Positions 43,755 through 53,330 of a stretch of DNA of 60,142 nt are shown here, piece after piece (position 1 is the first letter of the stretch; the number at the start of each line of letters is the position of its first letter). Both the position numbers and the translations under genes were made by a program. The notes beneath the pieces were generated by a model that did no database searches, had not been told where the DNA came from, and saw only the letters and a program-made list of their open reading frames with translations. Where the stretch lies: contig JAJDEV010000078.1 in the NCBI GenBank assembly GCA_029259605.1, forward strand, positions 1 to 60,142, written 5' to 3'. Origin of the DNA: Planctomycetota bacterium (lineage in GTDB: Bacteria; Planctomycetota; UBA1135; GCA-002686595).

Positions 43755-45377
43755 ATGACGACGAGCCTTCGCTCCGTAGCCGTTCTCCTATCGCTCTCCG
43801 CCGCCGCGCTCGCAGTACCGTTTCGGCGTCACGCCACCGAGGAGTTCAAGCTCCTCGCGTCCGACGGCGCGGCCGGCGATCAGTTCGGCTGCTCGGTATC
43901 CGTCGACGACAACACGATCGTCGCGGGAGCGTGCAAGGCCGACGCACCGGGCGTCGACTCTGGCGCGGCGTAAGTCTTCGTCCACGACGGGACGTCGTTC
44001 CTCGAACAGGACAAGCTCGTCGCCTCGGACGGAGCGGCCGGCAACCTGTTCGGAACCGCGGTCGCCGTGCATGGCGACACGGCGATCGTAGGCGCGCCCG
44101 CCGCGACGCCGGCCGGCTTGGGCAGTGGCGCGGCCTACGTGTTCGTGCGCAGCGGCTCGACCTGGACCGAGCAGCAGAAGCTCGTCCCTTCCACGCACGC
44201 CGCATCGGACCGGTTCGGCTCCTCGGTCGCGATCCACGACGACACGATCGTCATCGGCGCGCCGCGTCCGACGACGGGCAAGGCGTGGGTGTTCACGCGC
44301 ACCGGCACGGTCTGGACCGAGCAAGATGAACTCCAAGCGGCGGACGGAACGACCGGGAACCGCTTCGGCACCTCGGTGACGTTGTGGGAGGACGCGATCG
44401 TCGTCGGCGCCCACAAGGCGTTCGTCGGCGTCGAACAGGCCGGCGCCGCGTACGCCTTCAGCCGCTCGGGTGGAACGTGGACCGAGGATCAGAAGCTCTC
44501 CGCGTTCGACGGGGTGGGCGTCGACGAGTTCGGCGCGTCGGTCGCGATGTCCGAGGCGGGCGTGCTCTTGATCGGCGCGCCGGACGACGACGACGGCGGC
44601 GTCGACACCGGAGCGGCGTATCGATACGAGAGGAGCGGCGGCTCGTGGGTGTACGACAAGAAGCGCAAAGGCCTCGCTCAGAACGACAGGCTCGGCCAAT
44701 CGGTCTCGGCCTCGTTCAACTTCGGGCTGACCGGCGCGCCCGGCCTCGTCAGCGGCGGCTCCAGCTCCGGCTCTGCGATCCTGTGGGCGTTCGGCGACAC
44801 CGCGTTGAAGCAGATCTTCGTGCCCGAGGTGCCGTCGTCGCTCCAGCTCCTCGGCAAGTCGGTGAGCTGCGGCCCGTGCTGGATGGTCGCCGGCGCCGCA
44901 GGCGACGCCGAGGCCGGGGAGAGCGCCGGCGCGGTCAACGTGTTCGAGTCGTTCTCCGGTTCGGCGCAGGCCCAGAACGGTACCGGCGTCAATCCTGTCG
45001 CGTTGACGACGCTCGAGGGTCCGAACATCGGCCTGCCGTGGAGCATTCAAATCGACACGACGGGCTTCCCGAACGTGGACGCGACCGACGTCGTGGTCTC
45101 GCCGATCTTCACGGCGACGCCGTTCACTCTTCCGTACGGCGAAGCGCTGCTGTTCACGCTGCGCCACAAGCGCAAGCTGCAACCGGTCGGAGCGATGTGG
45201 CCACGCATGCTCTCTTCGCGCACCGGTTCCGGACTCGTCGTGCACGAGATCCTCGTTCCGAACGACCCGTACCTGATCGGGACGCGGGCCGCGGTACAGG
45301 GCGTCCTGCGCGACGGCGGAAAAATTGTCGCGCTCACCAACGGCGAGCTCGTCCTCGTCGGCTGCTTCGGCCAGTAG
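43755..45377 (+). pseudogene. FG-GAP repeat protein, interrupted by in-frame TAA
   Basis: The frame starts MTTSLRSVAVLLSLSAAALA at ATG 43755 and is stopped at codon 73 by TAA (43971-43973). The same frame then continues without shift to 45377, about 540 codons. The neighbour at 45456-47066 has the same protein throughout, with TAC (Tyr) at this position (SGAAYVF), so one base change explains the stop. Repeats such as SDGAAGDQFGCSVSVDDNTIVAG are FG-GAP blades. The intact downstream frame could restart at ATG 44067 but would lack a signal peptide. Sequencing error is possible. Confidence 0.8.
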
Positions 45378-45455
45378 CGAACCCGCGAAGCACGGAACGC
45401 GAATCCGGTGGTACGCTCGACCGATCGATCGCCCCCTGTTCCCTACGCCGGCCCC

Positions 45456-47066
45456 ATGAAGTTGCGCGTCCGTTCCCTGGCCCTTCTCTGCTCCCTCTCC
45501 GCCTTCGCCGTCGCTGCGCCGATGCGGCGCCACGCTACCGAGGAGTTCAAGCTCCTCGCATCCGACGGAGCCCCGGGGGATCACTTCGGCTGCTCGGTTT
45601 CGGTCGATGCGGACACGATCGTCGCGGGCGCGTCCCAGGCCGACGCGCCCGGCGCGAACTCGGGTGCGGCGTACGTCTTCGTCGACGACGGCATGTCGTT
45701 CGTCGAGCAGCAGAAGCTGGTCGCCTCGGACGGCGCGGCCGGTGACCGCTTCGGAACCGCGGTCGCGGTGTTCGGCGACACGGCGATCGTCGGCGCGCCC
45801 GCGGCGGCTGCGTCCGGCGCGGGCAGCGGCGCGGCGTACGTCTTCGTTCGCAGCGGCTCGACCTGGACGCAGCAGCAGAAGCTCGTCCCCTCGACACACC
45901 TCGCCTCGGACGCCTTCGGCTCCGCGGTCGCCATCCACGCCGACACCGTCGTCGTCGGCTCGCCGCGTCCGGGAAAGGGATCGGCGTGGGTGTTCACGCG
46001 CACCGGCACGGTGTGGACCGAGCAGGACGAACTGCGCGGCTCGGGTGAGAGCAACGGCAACAAGTTCGGCTGCGCGGTGACCCTGTGGAACGACAGTATC
46101 GTCGTCGGCGCGTCGGGGCAGTTCGGCAGCGCCGAGCAGACCGGCGCCGCGTACGCCTTCAGCCGCACGGGTGGAACGTGGACCGAGGATCAGAAACTCG
46201 TCGCGAGCGACGCCGCGCCGTTCGCGAAGTTCGGCGCCTCGGTCGCGATGTCCGAGGGAGGCGTGCTCTGCGTCGGCGCCCCGAGTGACGACGTCGGCGG
46301 CACCGACATCGGCGCGGCGTATCGCTACGAGGCGAGCGGCGGCGCGTGGGTGTTCGACAAGAAGCGCCAGGGCCTCGCGGCGGGCGACGCGCTCGGCAGC
46401 TCGGTCGCAGCGTCGTTCAACTTCGTGCTGACCGGCGCGATCGGTTTCGCCGGTTCGGGCACCGCGATCCTTTGGGGCTTCGGCGACACGGGGTTGAAGC
46501 AGATCTTCGTGCCGGAGACGCCTTCGTCGCTCCAAGCCCTCGGCGAATCCGTGAGCTGCGGTCCGTGCTGGATGGTAGCGGGCGCACCCGGCGACAGCGC
46601 GAGCGGCGAGAACGCCGGCGCGGTGTTCGTGTTCGAGTCGTTCACCGGCGCCGCGCGCGTCCACAACGGCACCGGCGTGAACCCGACGGCCATGACGACG
46701 CTCGAGGGTCCGAACATCGGCCAACTGTGGAGGGTCCAGATCGACACCACCGGCTTCCCGTCCGTCGACGCGACCGACATCGTGATCTCGCCGCGCTTCA
46801 CCGCGACACCGTTCGGCCTCCCCTACGGCGAGGCGCTGCTGTTCACGCTGCGCCACAAGCGCAAGCTGCAGCCCATCGGGCAACAGTGGCCGCGGATGAT
46901 CGCGTCGCAATCCGGGTCGGGGCTCGTCGTGCACGAGATCCCGATCCCGAACGACCCGTATCTGATCGGCACGAAGGCCGCGGTCCAGGGCGTCCTGCGC
47001 AGCGGCGGCAAGATCGTGGCGCTCACGAACGGCGAGCTCCTGGTCATCGGGTGCTTCGGTCAGTAG
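45456..47066 (+). CDS. Secreted FG-GAP repeat protein (intact paralogue)
   Basis: 536 residues from ATG 45456, signal peptide ending near AFAVAAP. About six FG-GAP-type repeats (LLASDGAPGDHFGCSVSV, DRFGTAVAVFGDTAIVGAP, DAFGSAVAIHADTVVVGSP and so on) predict a beta-propeller. The C-terminal ~120 residues (PNIGQLWRVQIDTTGFPSVDATD ... VVHEIPIPNDPYLIGTKAAVQG ... LVIGCFGQ) are a separate conserved domain shared with the broken copy upstream. Likely secreted or surface-bound, role unknown. The two copies arose by tandem duplication. Confidence 0.85.
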   Translation: MKLRVRSLALLCSLSAFAVAAPMRRHATEEFKLLASDGAPGDHFGCSVSVDADTIVAGASQADAPGANSGAAYVFVDDGMSFVEQQKLVASDGAAGDRFGTAVAVFGDTAIVGAPAAAASGAGSGAAYVFVRSGSTWTQQQKLVPSTHLASDAFGSAVAIHADTVVVGSPRPGKGSAWVFTRTGTVWTEQDELRGSGESNGNKFGCAVTLWNDSIVVGASGQFGSAEQTGAAYAFSRTGGTWTEDQKLVASDAAPFAKFGASVAMSEGGVLCVGAPSDDVGGTDIGAAYRYEASGGAWVFDKKRQGLAAGDALGSSVAASFNFVLTGAIGFAGSGTAILWGFGDTGLKQIFVPETPSSLQALGESVSCGPCWMVAGAPGDSASGENAGAVFVFESFTGAARVHNGTGVNPTAMTTLEGPNIGQLWRVQIDTTGFPSVDATDIVISPRFTATPFGLPYGEALLFTLRHKRKLQPIGQQWPRMIASQSGSGLVVHEIPIPNDPYLIGTKAAVQGVLRSGGKIVALTNGELLVIGCFGQ

Positions 47067-47085
47067 CGCCGGGGCCTGACCGAGC

Positions 47086-48351
47086 CTACGGGTCGACGTA
47101 GGACGACCCGACGCCGGTCACCGTCAGCGGCTTGTCGAGGACGATGGTGTTCCCGTTGTTCGTGAACGTCCCGGGCTGCAGGTACAGCTGGCTGCCGGGC
47201 GGCGCGACGGCGACGCCGACCGCGAAGGACTTGTAGGGGTCCGAGCCGGTCCCGAAGACGCCGGCACCGTTGTGGACCGCGTCGAGCCAGATCATCCGCC
47301 CGCTTTTGCACGATTCGACGATGAGGAAGGGCTGGGTCGAACTCGTCCAACACGGTGAGGGATTCGGGAGCGGCGCGTCGCCGAAGGCGGCGGGATCGAA
47401 CACGCTGTTGACGGCCTGCGCCTGATCGAAGGTGATGCAGCTCGCGAGCTCGAGCGGAACGGCGTCCGTGTAGACGAACACGTTGTCGGTGTTGTCCACG
47501 ATGTTGGCCCAGTCGTCCCAGTCGTCGAGGAACGTGTTCCCCGTCCCTTGCGTGCAGAAGTTGCGCTCGTCGTCGAGGTCCTTGCTGACGGTCGACGAGT
47601 CGACGACCCCGTCGCAGTCCCAGTCGACCGCGCGCATGCCGGCGCCCGTGTTCTCGACCAGGATGCTCTCGACCAAGCCGGGGAGGCGTCCGTTCGAGTA
47701 GTCGATCTCCTTGAAGAGGTTGTACTCCGACGCGACTCCGAGACAGGTCATGCGCCGGTGGATCCCGCTGAGCTGGTACTGGTAGCTCATCGTGCTCGCG
47801 TAGATCGGCGAGTACGGTCCGTTCACCCCGATCGAGCCCGGGCTCCAGTGTCGCAGGCCCAGGTTGTGACCGAGCTCGTGCGCCAGCGTCGCTGCCTGAT
47901 CGAACGCCGTTCCCACGGTACCGAAGGAGCCCAACGTGACGATGAAGTCGTTGCCCCCCACTTCCGCGAAGCCCGAGCTGCCGATGCCGGAGCCGTTGTC
48001 GTACTCGTGTCCGAAGATGGCGTAGTGCCATCCGCTGCCCGAGCCCTGGTTCGCATACCGATCCTTCAGATCGCTGAACGAGTCGACCCCGAAGCAGTTG
48101 AAGAACGTCCCCACACTCGAGCTCGGGCACTTCACGATGGCGACCTCGGGGATGGCGTCGTCGACGACGATGTTGGCCGTGATGTTGTGGCACGCGAACA
48201 TCTGCACGACCGCGTCGATCGCGACCTGGGACGGCTTGTGCGAATGCTGCGCGGTCTCCATGTAGTCGATCTCGATGTTGATCGTCGTCGGGACCTGCGC
48301 GCTCACCGAACCGACGAGCATCAGGGCGACGAGGAGGCTTCGATACTTCAT
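47086..48351 (-). CDS. Secreted metzincin-type zinc metalloprotease (paralogue of 1180-2430)
   Basis: 421 residues from ATG 48351, AAGGAG about 9 bp upstream, signal peptide ending VGSVSAQ. Zinc motif HELGHNLGLRH starts at His158 (Glu159, His162, His168), with the Met-turn STMSYQ downstream. It aligns along its length with the protein at 1180-2430: the same INxEIDYME opening, the same AFDQAAT before the zinc site, and the same beta-helix-like tail (GTGSDPYKS ... LQPGTF ... LTVTG). It follows the VLVLVNLQ-type gene by 22 bp, repeating the pair at the window start. Confidence 0.87.
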   Translation of the reverse strand: MKYRSLLVALMLVGSVSAQVPTTINIEIDYMETAQHSHKPSQVAIDAVVQMFACHNITANIVVDDAIPEVAIVKCPSSSVGTFFNCFGVDSFSDLKDRYANQGSGSGWHYAIFGHEYDNGSGIGSSGFAEVGGNDFIVTLGSFGTVGTAFDQAATLAHELGHNLGLRHWSPGSIGVNGPYSPIYASTMSYQYQLSGIHRRMTCLGVASEYNLFKEIDYSNGRLPGLVESILVENTGAGMRAVDWDCDGVVDSSTVSKDLDDERNFCTQGTGNTFLDDWDDWANIVDNTDNVFVYTDAVPLELASCITFDQAQAVNSVFDPAAFGDAPLPNPSPCWTSSTQPFLIVESCKSGRMIWLDAVHNGAGVFGTGSDPYKSFAVGVAVAPPGSQLYLQPGTFTNNGNTIVLDKPLTVTGVGSSYVDP

Positions 48352-48373
48352 TGTCTTTGCTCCTTCGATGGTT

Positions 48374-50491
48374 CTATTGGAGGTTGACGAGGACCAGGAC
48401 GAGACCTTCGCCGCTCGCGAGCGAACCCATCGCCTTGCCGAGCACCGCGCCGTTCGACCGCTCGGGATCCGTCGCGCGCATCGCGACACCTGCGACCGAC
48501 GACGTCGTCAGCAAGTGCCCCGCCTCGATCGCGCCGTTCTCCGCCGAGCAGCGCACGTACACGCGACCGGTCAGCGCGACCTCCGTCGCGCCGTCGAGCA
48601 CACCGTCCTGTCCCAATCGGATGCCGGGCTTGACGCCGCCCGCGCCCGACACGACGCCCGCAACGCGGAAGTCGTACGGCTCGGTCGACAGGGTCAGTCC
48701 GCCCTCGTGAACCGGGTCGATGACGACGACGCTTCCGGGCGCGCAGTCGATCGCGGTGTCGAAGCCCTCGACCAGGTCGCTGCCACCGGTGATCTGGAGC
48801 ACGTTCGTCGTGAGCAGGCCGTCCCCCGACGCATCCGCATCGAGGATGATCGTCGCCTTCCCGTCGAACCTGCGCAGCAGGATCTGAGCGCCGGAGTTGA
48901 ACCCTTCCGACGCGACGATCTCGACCGTGTCCGTTCCGCCGCTCGTCGACATCCTGAGCTCGGCGCCCTGGTTGGCGGTGATGCTCGACGACTTGACCTC
49001 GAAGGTCTCGACACCCGAGCTCGTCGCCATGCTGAACTCCGAACCGAGGCCCGCGTCGGCATCGAGCCGCAGCGTTTGCGCGCTGGATGGCTTGCGCAGG
49101 ATCAAGCGCGCGCCGCCCCCCGTCCCGTTGTGCGGAACGAGCTCGACCGTCTCGGCCCCGTTGCGGTGGAACATCTTCAGCTCGGACGAGCGCGCGCCGA
49201 CCTCGGCGTCGACGACGAACGACGGCGAGCCGTCCTCGAGGCCGAGCGAGAAGATCGCGCCCTCGCCCGACTGCTCGGACCCCTTCAGTTCCACGGTCGT
49301 TTCGTCCGTGCCGCTGCGCGCCTGAAGCGTCTGCACGAGCGTGATGCCGCGGACATCCAGGTTCGCGTTGGGATCGTCCGTTCCCACGCCGACCTGCGGC
49401 GACGTGCTCTTCGCGACGAACAGATGGGGCCCGAAGACTCCGATGTTCCCGTTGCGGTCCTCGTTCTTCGAGCTCAACGTGAGGCCCGCGTTCTCGGAGC
49501 GCAGGATCATGCCCTGGTCCATATCCCCCTTGGACGACATCTGAATCTCGGAGTGTCCGCTGAAGACGTTGAACGAGCTCAAGCGCAGTCGCGCGTTGAC
49601 GTCATAGACGTGCAGGCTCGTCTCGGGCGTCACGGTTCCGAAGCCGGCGTTCCCGCTGACCGCGTCGATGTAGAACTGCGGTCCGAGCGGGAAGAGGTGC
49701 CCGCTCGTCGCCGTCGCCGACGCGGGGATGCAAGGCCCACCGGCGGCGTCGCGCAGATCCAGGGCGCAGCTTCCGAGCGCGGGCAGTCGCTCGACGCTCT
49801 CGATGGTCACGGGAACGGATGGGCGCGGGGCGGACGTGGGCGAACGCAGCGGACCCCCGACGCTTCGCGCGAAGCCGTGCGGCGCCACCTGCGTCGCCCG
49901 GATCCCGCCCGGTTCGTCCGGTTCCTCTGGTGCAACAGGCTCGGCCTCGCCCGCGTCCGGGCCGAGGCCCGGAGCGACGAGGACGCCCGTCGCCGCGGGT
50001 GACGCCGCAGCGCTCGGAAGCAGCTCGGTCCGACGGTAGACGCTGTCCGCGTCGACGCGCAGCAGCAAGACTCCCCCACCGAGGGGATGAACCTCGAGGT
50101 CGAACCGCCCGTCCCCGTCCGGATCGACGGACACGACGCGCACGAGCGGACCGAGGTCCTCCAACCCCGAGCCGACGGTCACGTCCACATAGCTCTCGCC
50201 CTCACGCTTCAGGAGCGACGGCCCGCGCCCCACGTGCAGCACGACGACGTGGTCGCCATGAACGGAGACGCCGGCGACGTCCCGCAGCCCGTCGAGTCCC
50301 CAGCTCGAAGTGGCAGGCCGAAACCCCGCGTCGGACGCGAGCAGCAGATGCACTCCACCCCCGGGATCGACCACGAGCGCATCCGTCCGCGCGTCGCCGT
50401 CGACGTCGAGCCAATGCACCTGCGGAGACGCGTCCTGCGGTGCGAAGAGAAGCGGAAACAACAAGCCAGCGGAAGTCGTGAGCGAGTGCAT
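48374..50491 (-). CDS. Secreted VCBS-like / beta-repeat protein with VLVLVNLQ C-terminal domain
   Basis: 705 residues from ATG 50491 with GGAG 8 bp upstream and a signal-like start (MHSLTTSAGLLFPLLFAPQD). N-terminal VCBS-like segments (WLDVDGDARTDALVV, SVDPDGDGRFDLEV) are followed by a Pro-rich linker and then at least six repeats of the kind GAELRMSTSGGTDTVEI or GAQILLRRFDGKATIILDAD. The shared domain from SDLVEGFDT to VLVLVNLQ ends the protein. It is the full-length version of the truncated gene at the window start; both are followed at about 20 bp by a metzincin gene. Probably exported fibre- or stalk-like protein; function unknown. Confidence 0.82.
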   Translation of the reverse strand: MHSLTTSAGLLFPLLFAPQDASPQVHWLDVDGDARTDALVVDPGGGVHLLLASDAGFRPATSSWGLDGLRDVAGVSVHGDHVVVLHVGRGPSLLKREGESYVDVTVGSGLEDLGPLVRVVSVDPDGDGRFDLEVHPLGGGVLLLRVDADSVYRRTELLPSAAASPAATGVLVAPGLGPDAGEAEPVAPEEPDEPGGIRATQVAPHGFARSVGGPLRSPTSAPRPSVPVTIESVERLPALGSCALDLRDAAGGPCIPASATATSGHLFPLGPQFYIDAVSGNAGFGTVTPETSLHVYDVNARLRLSSFNVFSGHSEIQMSSKGDMDQGMILRSENAGLTLSSKNEDRNGNIGVFGPHLFVAKSTSPQVGVGTDDPNANLDVRGITLVQTLQARSGTDETTVELKGSEQSGEGAIFSLGLEDGSPSFVVDAEVGARSSELKMFHRNGAETVELVPHNGTGGGARLILRKPSSAQTLRLDADAGLGSEFSMATSSGVETFEVKSSSITANQGAELRMSTSGGTDTVEIVASEGFNSGAQILLRRFDGKATIILDADASGDGLLTTNVLQITGGSDLVEGFDTAIDCAPGSVVVIDPVHEGGLTLSTEPYDFRVAGVVSGAGGVKPGIRLGQDGVLDGATEVALTGRVYVRCSAENGAIEAGHLLTTSSVAGVAMRATDPERSNGAVLGKAMGSLASGEGLVLVLVNLQ

Positions 50492-50794
50492 GGAAGAGCT
50501 CCGGGGGTAGGGATGTCCTGACCCCGTCTCACAGGCAACGCGCACCGACCGTCACGCGCTTCCTCGAAGATTCCGCAAGGCGCCACCGTGCAACGCTCGC
50601 CGACGCCCCAGCGGCTTCGCGCCGGCGCAACCCTCCGCGCGATCCGGAGGACGTCAAGCAGACGCTCCCGTTCGCGCCAGACCACACCACGCCCTGCCCC
50701 GATCCAGCCGTCGTTTGCAGCGCGTTCCCGCTCGCCCCCTTCCGCCCCCGGCCCGCCCGCGCTAACCTGTCCGCCCGCCGTCCCAACGGCGCAA
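50492..50794. other. Intergenic stretch, nothing recognised
   Basis: About 300 bp between the start of the leftward VLVLVNLQ-type gene and the tRNA gene. It should contain promoters for both, but I see no convincing -35/-10, sigma-54 site, hairpin or ORF. Confidence 0.5.
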
Positions 50795-50870
50795 GCGGGC
50801 GTAACTCAGTTGGTAGAGTGTCAGCTTCCCAAGCTGAATGTCGAGGGTTCGAGTCCCTTCGCCCGCTCCA
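50795..50870 (+). tRNA. tRNA-Gly (anticodon CCC), CCA encoded
   Basis: The cloverleaf is complete. Acceptor arms GCGGGCG and CGCCCGC pair, the D-loop contains AGTTGGTAG, the anticodon stem TCAGC/GCTGA encloses TTCCCAA (anticodon CCC), and the T-arm GAGGG-TTCGAGT-CCCTT is standard. T is the discriminator base and CCA is genomic. The 3' part is repeated at 56421, marking it as a probable integration site. Confidence 0.95.
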
Positions 50871-50917
50871 TCGCGCGCACGGAGCGCGGGATGCTGGGGG
50901 GAGCAGGGGGCGTGCCT
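50850..50917 (+). repeat. attL-like direct repeat overlapping tRNA-Gly 3' end
   Basis: The last 21 bp of the tRNA gene are repeated exactly at 56421-56441. The following 47 bp are also similar, including CTGGGGGGAGCAGGG and ending GTGCCT, so the two 68-bp repeats keep equal length. tRNA 3' ends are common integration sites. Confidence 0.7.
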
Positions 50918-50951
50918 GGGCGCGACGGTCCGACCTGGATCCGAAACAAGC

Positions 50952-51347
50952 ATGACAAATTCAGATGAAGGCAATCGGCTGATCGCGGAGAGAGACGCGG
51001 CCGAAGCCAGACTCGCGCGGCTCGATCCCGCGGCCTACGACCGCGTCGGCAACTGGTTCGACAAGGAGCTGTACGGTGGGCTCTTCGGGCACGGTGGCGG
51101 ACCCCGACTCCCTCCGGAGCACAAGTCCGCAATCACGGCGGTTCTTCGTGCCCGAGCAGCGGTGTACCGAGGTCAGAAGACCGGCACGATCACGGTCGAT
51201 CGAGGACGGACGTACGACAGCGAGGTCGGAAACGAGATGATGGCGCAGGCCATCGACAACTGCTTGGATTGGCTTGGCGACGGTGCCGATCTTCCCGAGG
51301 GAGACGGCCGTAGGTGGGATAGCTTCCTACCAGACGGACTTCTGTAG
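50952..51347 (+). CDS. Hypothetical protein in tRNA-flanked island
   Basis: 131 residues from ATG 50952. It is acidic, mostly helical, with no signal peptide or membrane segment. Segments such as NRLIAERDAAEARLARLDPAAYDRVGNWFDKELYGG and NEMMAQAIDNCLDWLGDGADL match no family that I know. An upstream extension would read through the tRNA and is rejected. Base composition looks less GC-rich than the regions outside the repeats. Confidence 0.6.
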   Translation: MTNSDEGNRLIAERDAAEARLARLDPAAYDRVGNWFDKELYGGLFGHGGGPRLPPEHKSAITAVLRARAAVYRGQKTGTITVDRGRTYDSEVGNEMMAQAIDNCLDWLGDGADLPEGDGRRWDSFLPDGLL

Positions 51348-51483
51348 CGCAGACCAGAGGTCTATCACGCGACGCGCTCGGAGCCGTTCCTGCGCCGCGT
51401 CGAAGGAGCTTTGCGCCAGCTGGCCTCAAGTTTTGACGCTTCGTTCTTGACGCTCAGCGCTGAAGGATCGCAGGAATGGCTCG

Positions 51484-51888
51484 ATGGTTACCGCAATCCA
51501 GCAGATTTCACGTCCGAAGCTCTCCGGGCTGCCGGGCATGCACCACGGGGTCCGTGTCACGCAGGGAGGAGGCGACATCGTCTTCGATTTGGACGCCCGC
51601 GACGGACTTCGAAGTCGTTCCCTCACGCAGTTTCTTCAAGGTCGCGCCGGTTCAGTCATCCGCACCGTCGTCGACCCAAGAGGAATCGCCGAGGCACGTC
51701 ACCGGATCGCCAGCGCGACGGAATCACCAGACTCCGACCGGTACAACCTGCTCACGAGCAACTGCGAGCACTTTGCGAACCTCGTTGTCGCTGGGCGTCG
51801 CGTCAGCCGACAGGTGGACGCGGTGGTGTTCGTCGCGCTCATCGGAGGCCTGATTCTCCTCCTGCGGAAGGCAGACGCCGATGCGTGA
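51484..51888 (+). CDS. LRAT/NlpC-P60-like protein (NCEHF motif) with C-terminal membrane helix
   Basis: 134 residues. MHHGVRV near residue 19 and YNLLTSNCEHFANLVVAGR near residue 88 match the His and Cys boxes of the LRAT-like branch of the NlpC/P60 fold (usual forms HHGIYVG and NCEHF). A single helix follows (VDAVVFVALIGGLILLL). Relatives are thiol acyltransferases or phospholipases of membranes. It overlaps the next gene by 8 bp (ATGCGTGA), so the two are coupled. The N-terminal part before the His is short, so an earlier start or partial domain is possible. Confidence 0.7.
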   Translation: MVTAIQQISRPKLSGLPGMHHGVRVTQGGGDIVFDLDARDGLRSRSLTQFLQGRAGSVIRTVVDPRGIAEARHRIASATESPDSDRYNLLTSNCEHFANLVVAGRRVSRQVDAVVFVALIGGLILLLRKADADA

Positions 51889-52492
51889 TTGGCCTCCGAC
51901 GACTTGCGAGATGCCCGCACTCGAACTCAAGGCAACGGGCCCCTATCTCGCTCAGATCCTCCGAGGCCGCGGGTTCTTTGGTGAGGGGACGGTCGGACTG
52001 GAGTCGGTGTTCTGCCGCCTAGCCTCGCAGGCCATCGACGAGTACGAACTCGCGCGCCACTACCTGATCGAGTACGTGCGGTCCGAGGCTTCTCCGAACT
52101 CAGTGCCGAGTCCTGGGAACGTGGCCACTTGGCCTGTCAGCCCACTTCTCATCGCCGGTGGCAAGCTGGAGAATTGCATCCACGTGCTGCATCGATGCGT
52201 GCGGTGCCTCGCGGCGCTCCGTCGGCGTCACGACGCGGGAGTGACGATCGACAAGAATCTCTCCGTACTGCGGGCCGCGAGTCGAATCGGCGGGTTCCGG
52301 GACGACATCGAACACGTGTACAACGACCTCTCGAAAGACGCGATCGCGTCGGACAAACCCCACACAATCCAGGTAGCCGCCGCGGAAGTCCGACTTCGAG
52401 AGAACCGCATCCGATACAGTGATCTCGCGACGTGGCTGCGGCAGTTGTACGACGTCGCCAGCAGCATCAACCAAGATAGAACCCAGAGTTAG
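51881..52492 (+). CDS. Hypothetical protein coupled to the LRAT-like gene
   Basis: 203 residues from ATG 51881, whose start lies within the end of the LRAT-like gene. It is predicted mainly helical and soluble: SVFCRLASQAIDEYELARHYLIEYV, GGKLENCIHVLHRCVRCLAALRRRH, IGGFRDDIEHVYNDLSKDAI. No family recognised. The overlap suggests a protein made together with the membrane-anchored LRAT-like protein. Confidence 0.65.
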   Translation: MRDWPPTTCEMPALELKATGPYLAQILRGRGFFGEGTVGLESVFCRLASQAIDEYELARHYLIEYVRSEASPNSVPSPGNVATWPVSPLLIAGGKLENCIHVLHRCVRCLAALRRRHDAGVTIDKNLSVLRAASRIGGFRDDIEHVYNDLSKDAIASDKPHTIQVAAAEVRLRENRIRYSDLATWLRQLYDVASSINQDRTQS

Positions 52493-52511
52493 AGAGGTCC
52501 GATCGACTCTG

Positions 52512-53141
52512 ATGAGTGAGAAGCGCGAGAACACGCCGGTCCTGACGAAGCCAGAGATTGCCGAGAGACAACTCCGCGGTGCGATCATGATTCTGTCCGC
52601 GGGCGGAGACCCGGTCTGCGTCCAGACGCTGGCGGCGGCGGGCGCTGAGATCGTCAGCGACCTGCTCAAGGCGCAAGACCTCCCATCGCCGCTCGTCCGA
52701 ATGGACCTGGTTCGCGAGGACCGACGAGCCGAAGTTCAACGGAAGCTGCGTGAGCCGCAGAACTTCTTCAAGCACGCTGACCGAGACCCCGACGCGGCCT
52801 TGGAGTTCAACGGCAATCTGCCCCCGCTTCTAATCCTTATGGCGTTGCAAGAGTATCAGGTACTCACCGGCTCGCTCTTCCCAGCTGCGGGAGCGTTCCT
52901 CACGTGGTTCTTCGTCAACAACCCCGAACACACGAAAGGAGAGCTGCGCTCCGTCATCGAAGCTTGCTGCTCAGAACTTCAAACCCCGCTCTCCCTGGAC
53001 ACTCTCGCCGAGATGATTCGGGTTCACGAAGGGCAGGGACTCAACCCACCGCAAGCTCCGTCCGGAGATGCTCGACGCCGCATGGGAGTGTTGCTGGCGA
53101 ACGTAGCCTCCTGCTTCGTACAGCCGGAGGGGTCGGACTAG
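52512..53141 (+). CDS. Hypothetical protein with NFFKHADRDP motif
   Basis: 209 residues from ATG 52512. The pattern QLRGAIMILSAGGDPVCVQTLAAAGAEIVSDLL ... NFFKHADRDPDAALEFN ... EYQVLTGSLFPAAGAFLTWFF resembles a widespread uncharacterised helical family often seen as single genes in accessory DNA. I cannot name it and infer no function. It lies 19 bp after the previous gene, so the three genes from 51484 may be one operon ending at the hairpin at 53142. Confidence 0.65.
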   Translation: MSEKRENTPVLTKPEIAERQLRGAIMILSAGGDPVCVQTLAAAGAEIVSDLLKAQDLPSPLVRMDLVREDRRAEVQRKLREPQNFFKHADRDPDAALEFNGNLPPLLILMALQEYQVLTGSLFPAAGAFLTWFFVNNPEHTKGELRSVIEACCSELQTPLSLDTLAEMIRVHEGQGLNPPQAPSGDARRRMGVLLANVASCFVQPEGSD

Positions 53142-53203
53142 TTCGAGCGGCGTGACGTGGGCTCTCCCCCGCGAACGGAGAGTGGACCCACGACGGCTCG
53201 AAC
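53142..53203 (+). terminator. Large imperfect hairpin after the island operon
   Basis: GTTCGAGC at the stop codon pairs with GCTCGAAC ending at 53203. Further inner pairing (CGTGGG with CCCACG, CTCTCC with GGAGAG) gives a long imperfect stem. No T run follows, so it may be a terminator or a remnant of a mobile repeat. Confidence 0.45.
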
Positions 53204-53330
53204 GCCGCAGAGCCGCCTGGGGAGCCCGTGGGGTCCGACAACTCGGCCGCCGCTAGAACCGGGTCCCTGGCACCGCGTGGGGTCAATATTCGGCCGATAC
53301 TAATTGGTCTACCGTCAGAGTCCCTTTGAC

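Noticed and set aside
50838..50951. An open frame starting inside the tRNA-Gly gene and the reverse frame through it
   Set aside because: Frames across tRNA genes of this kind are a common annotation artefact; ATG 50952 is the sensible start.
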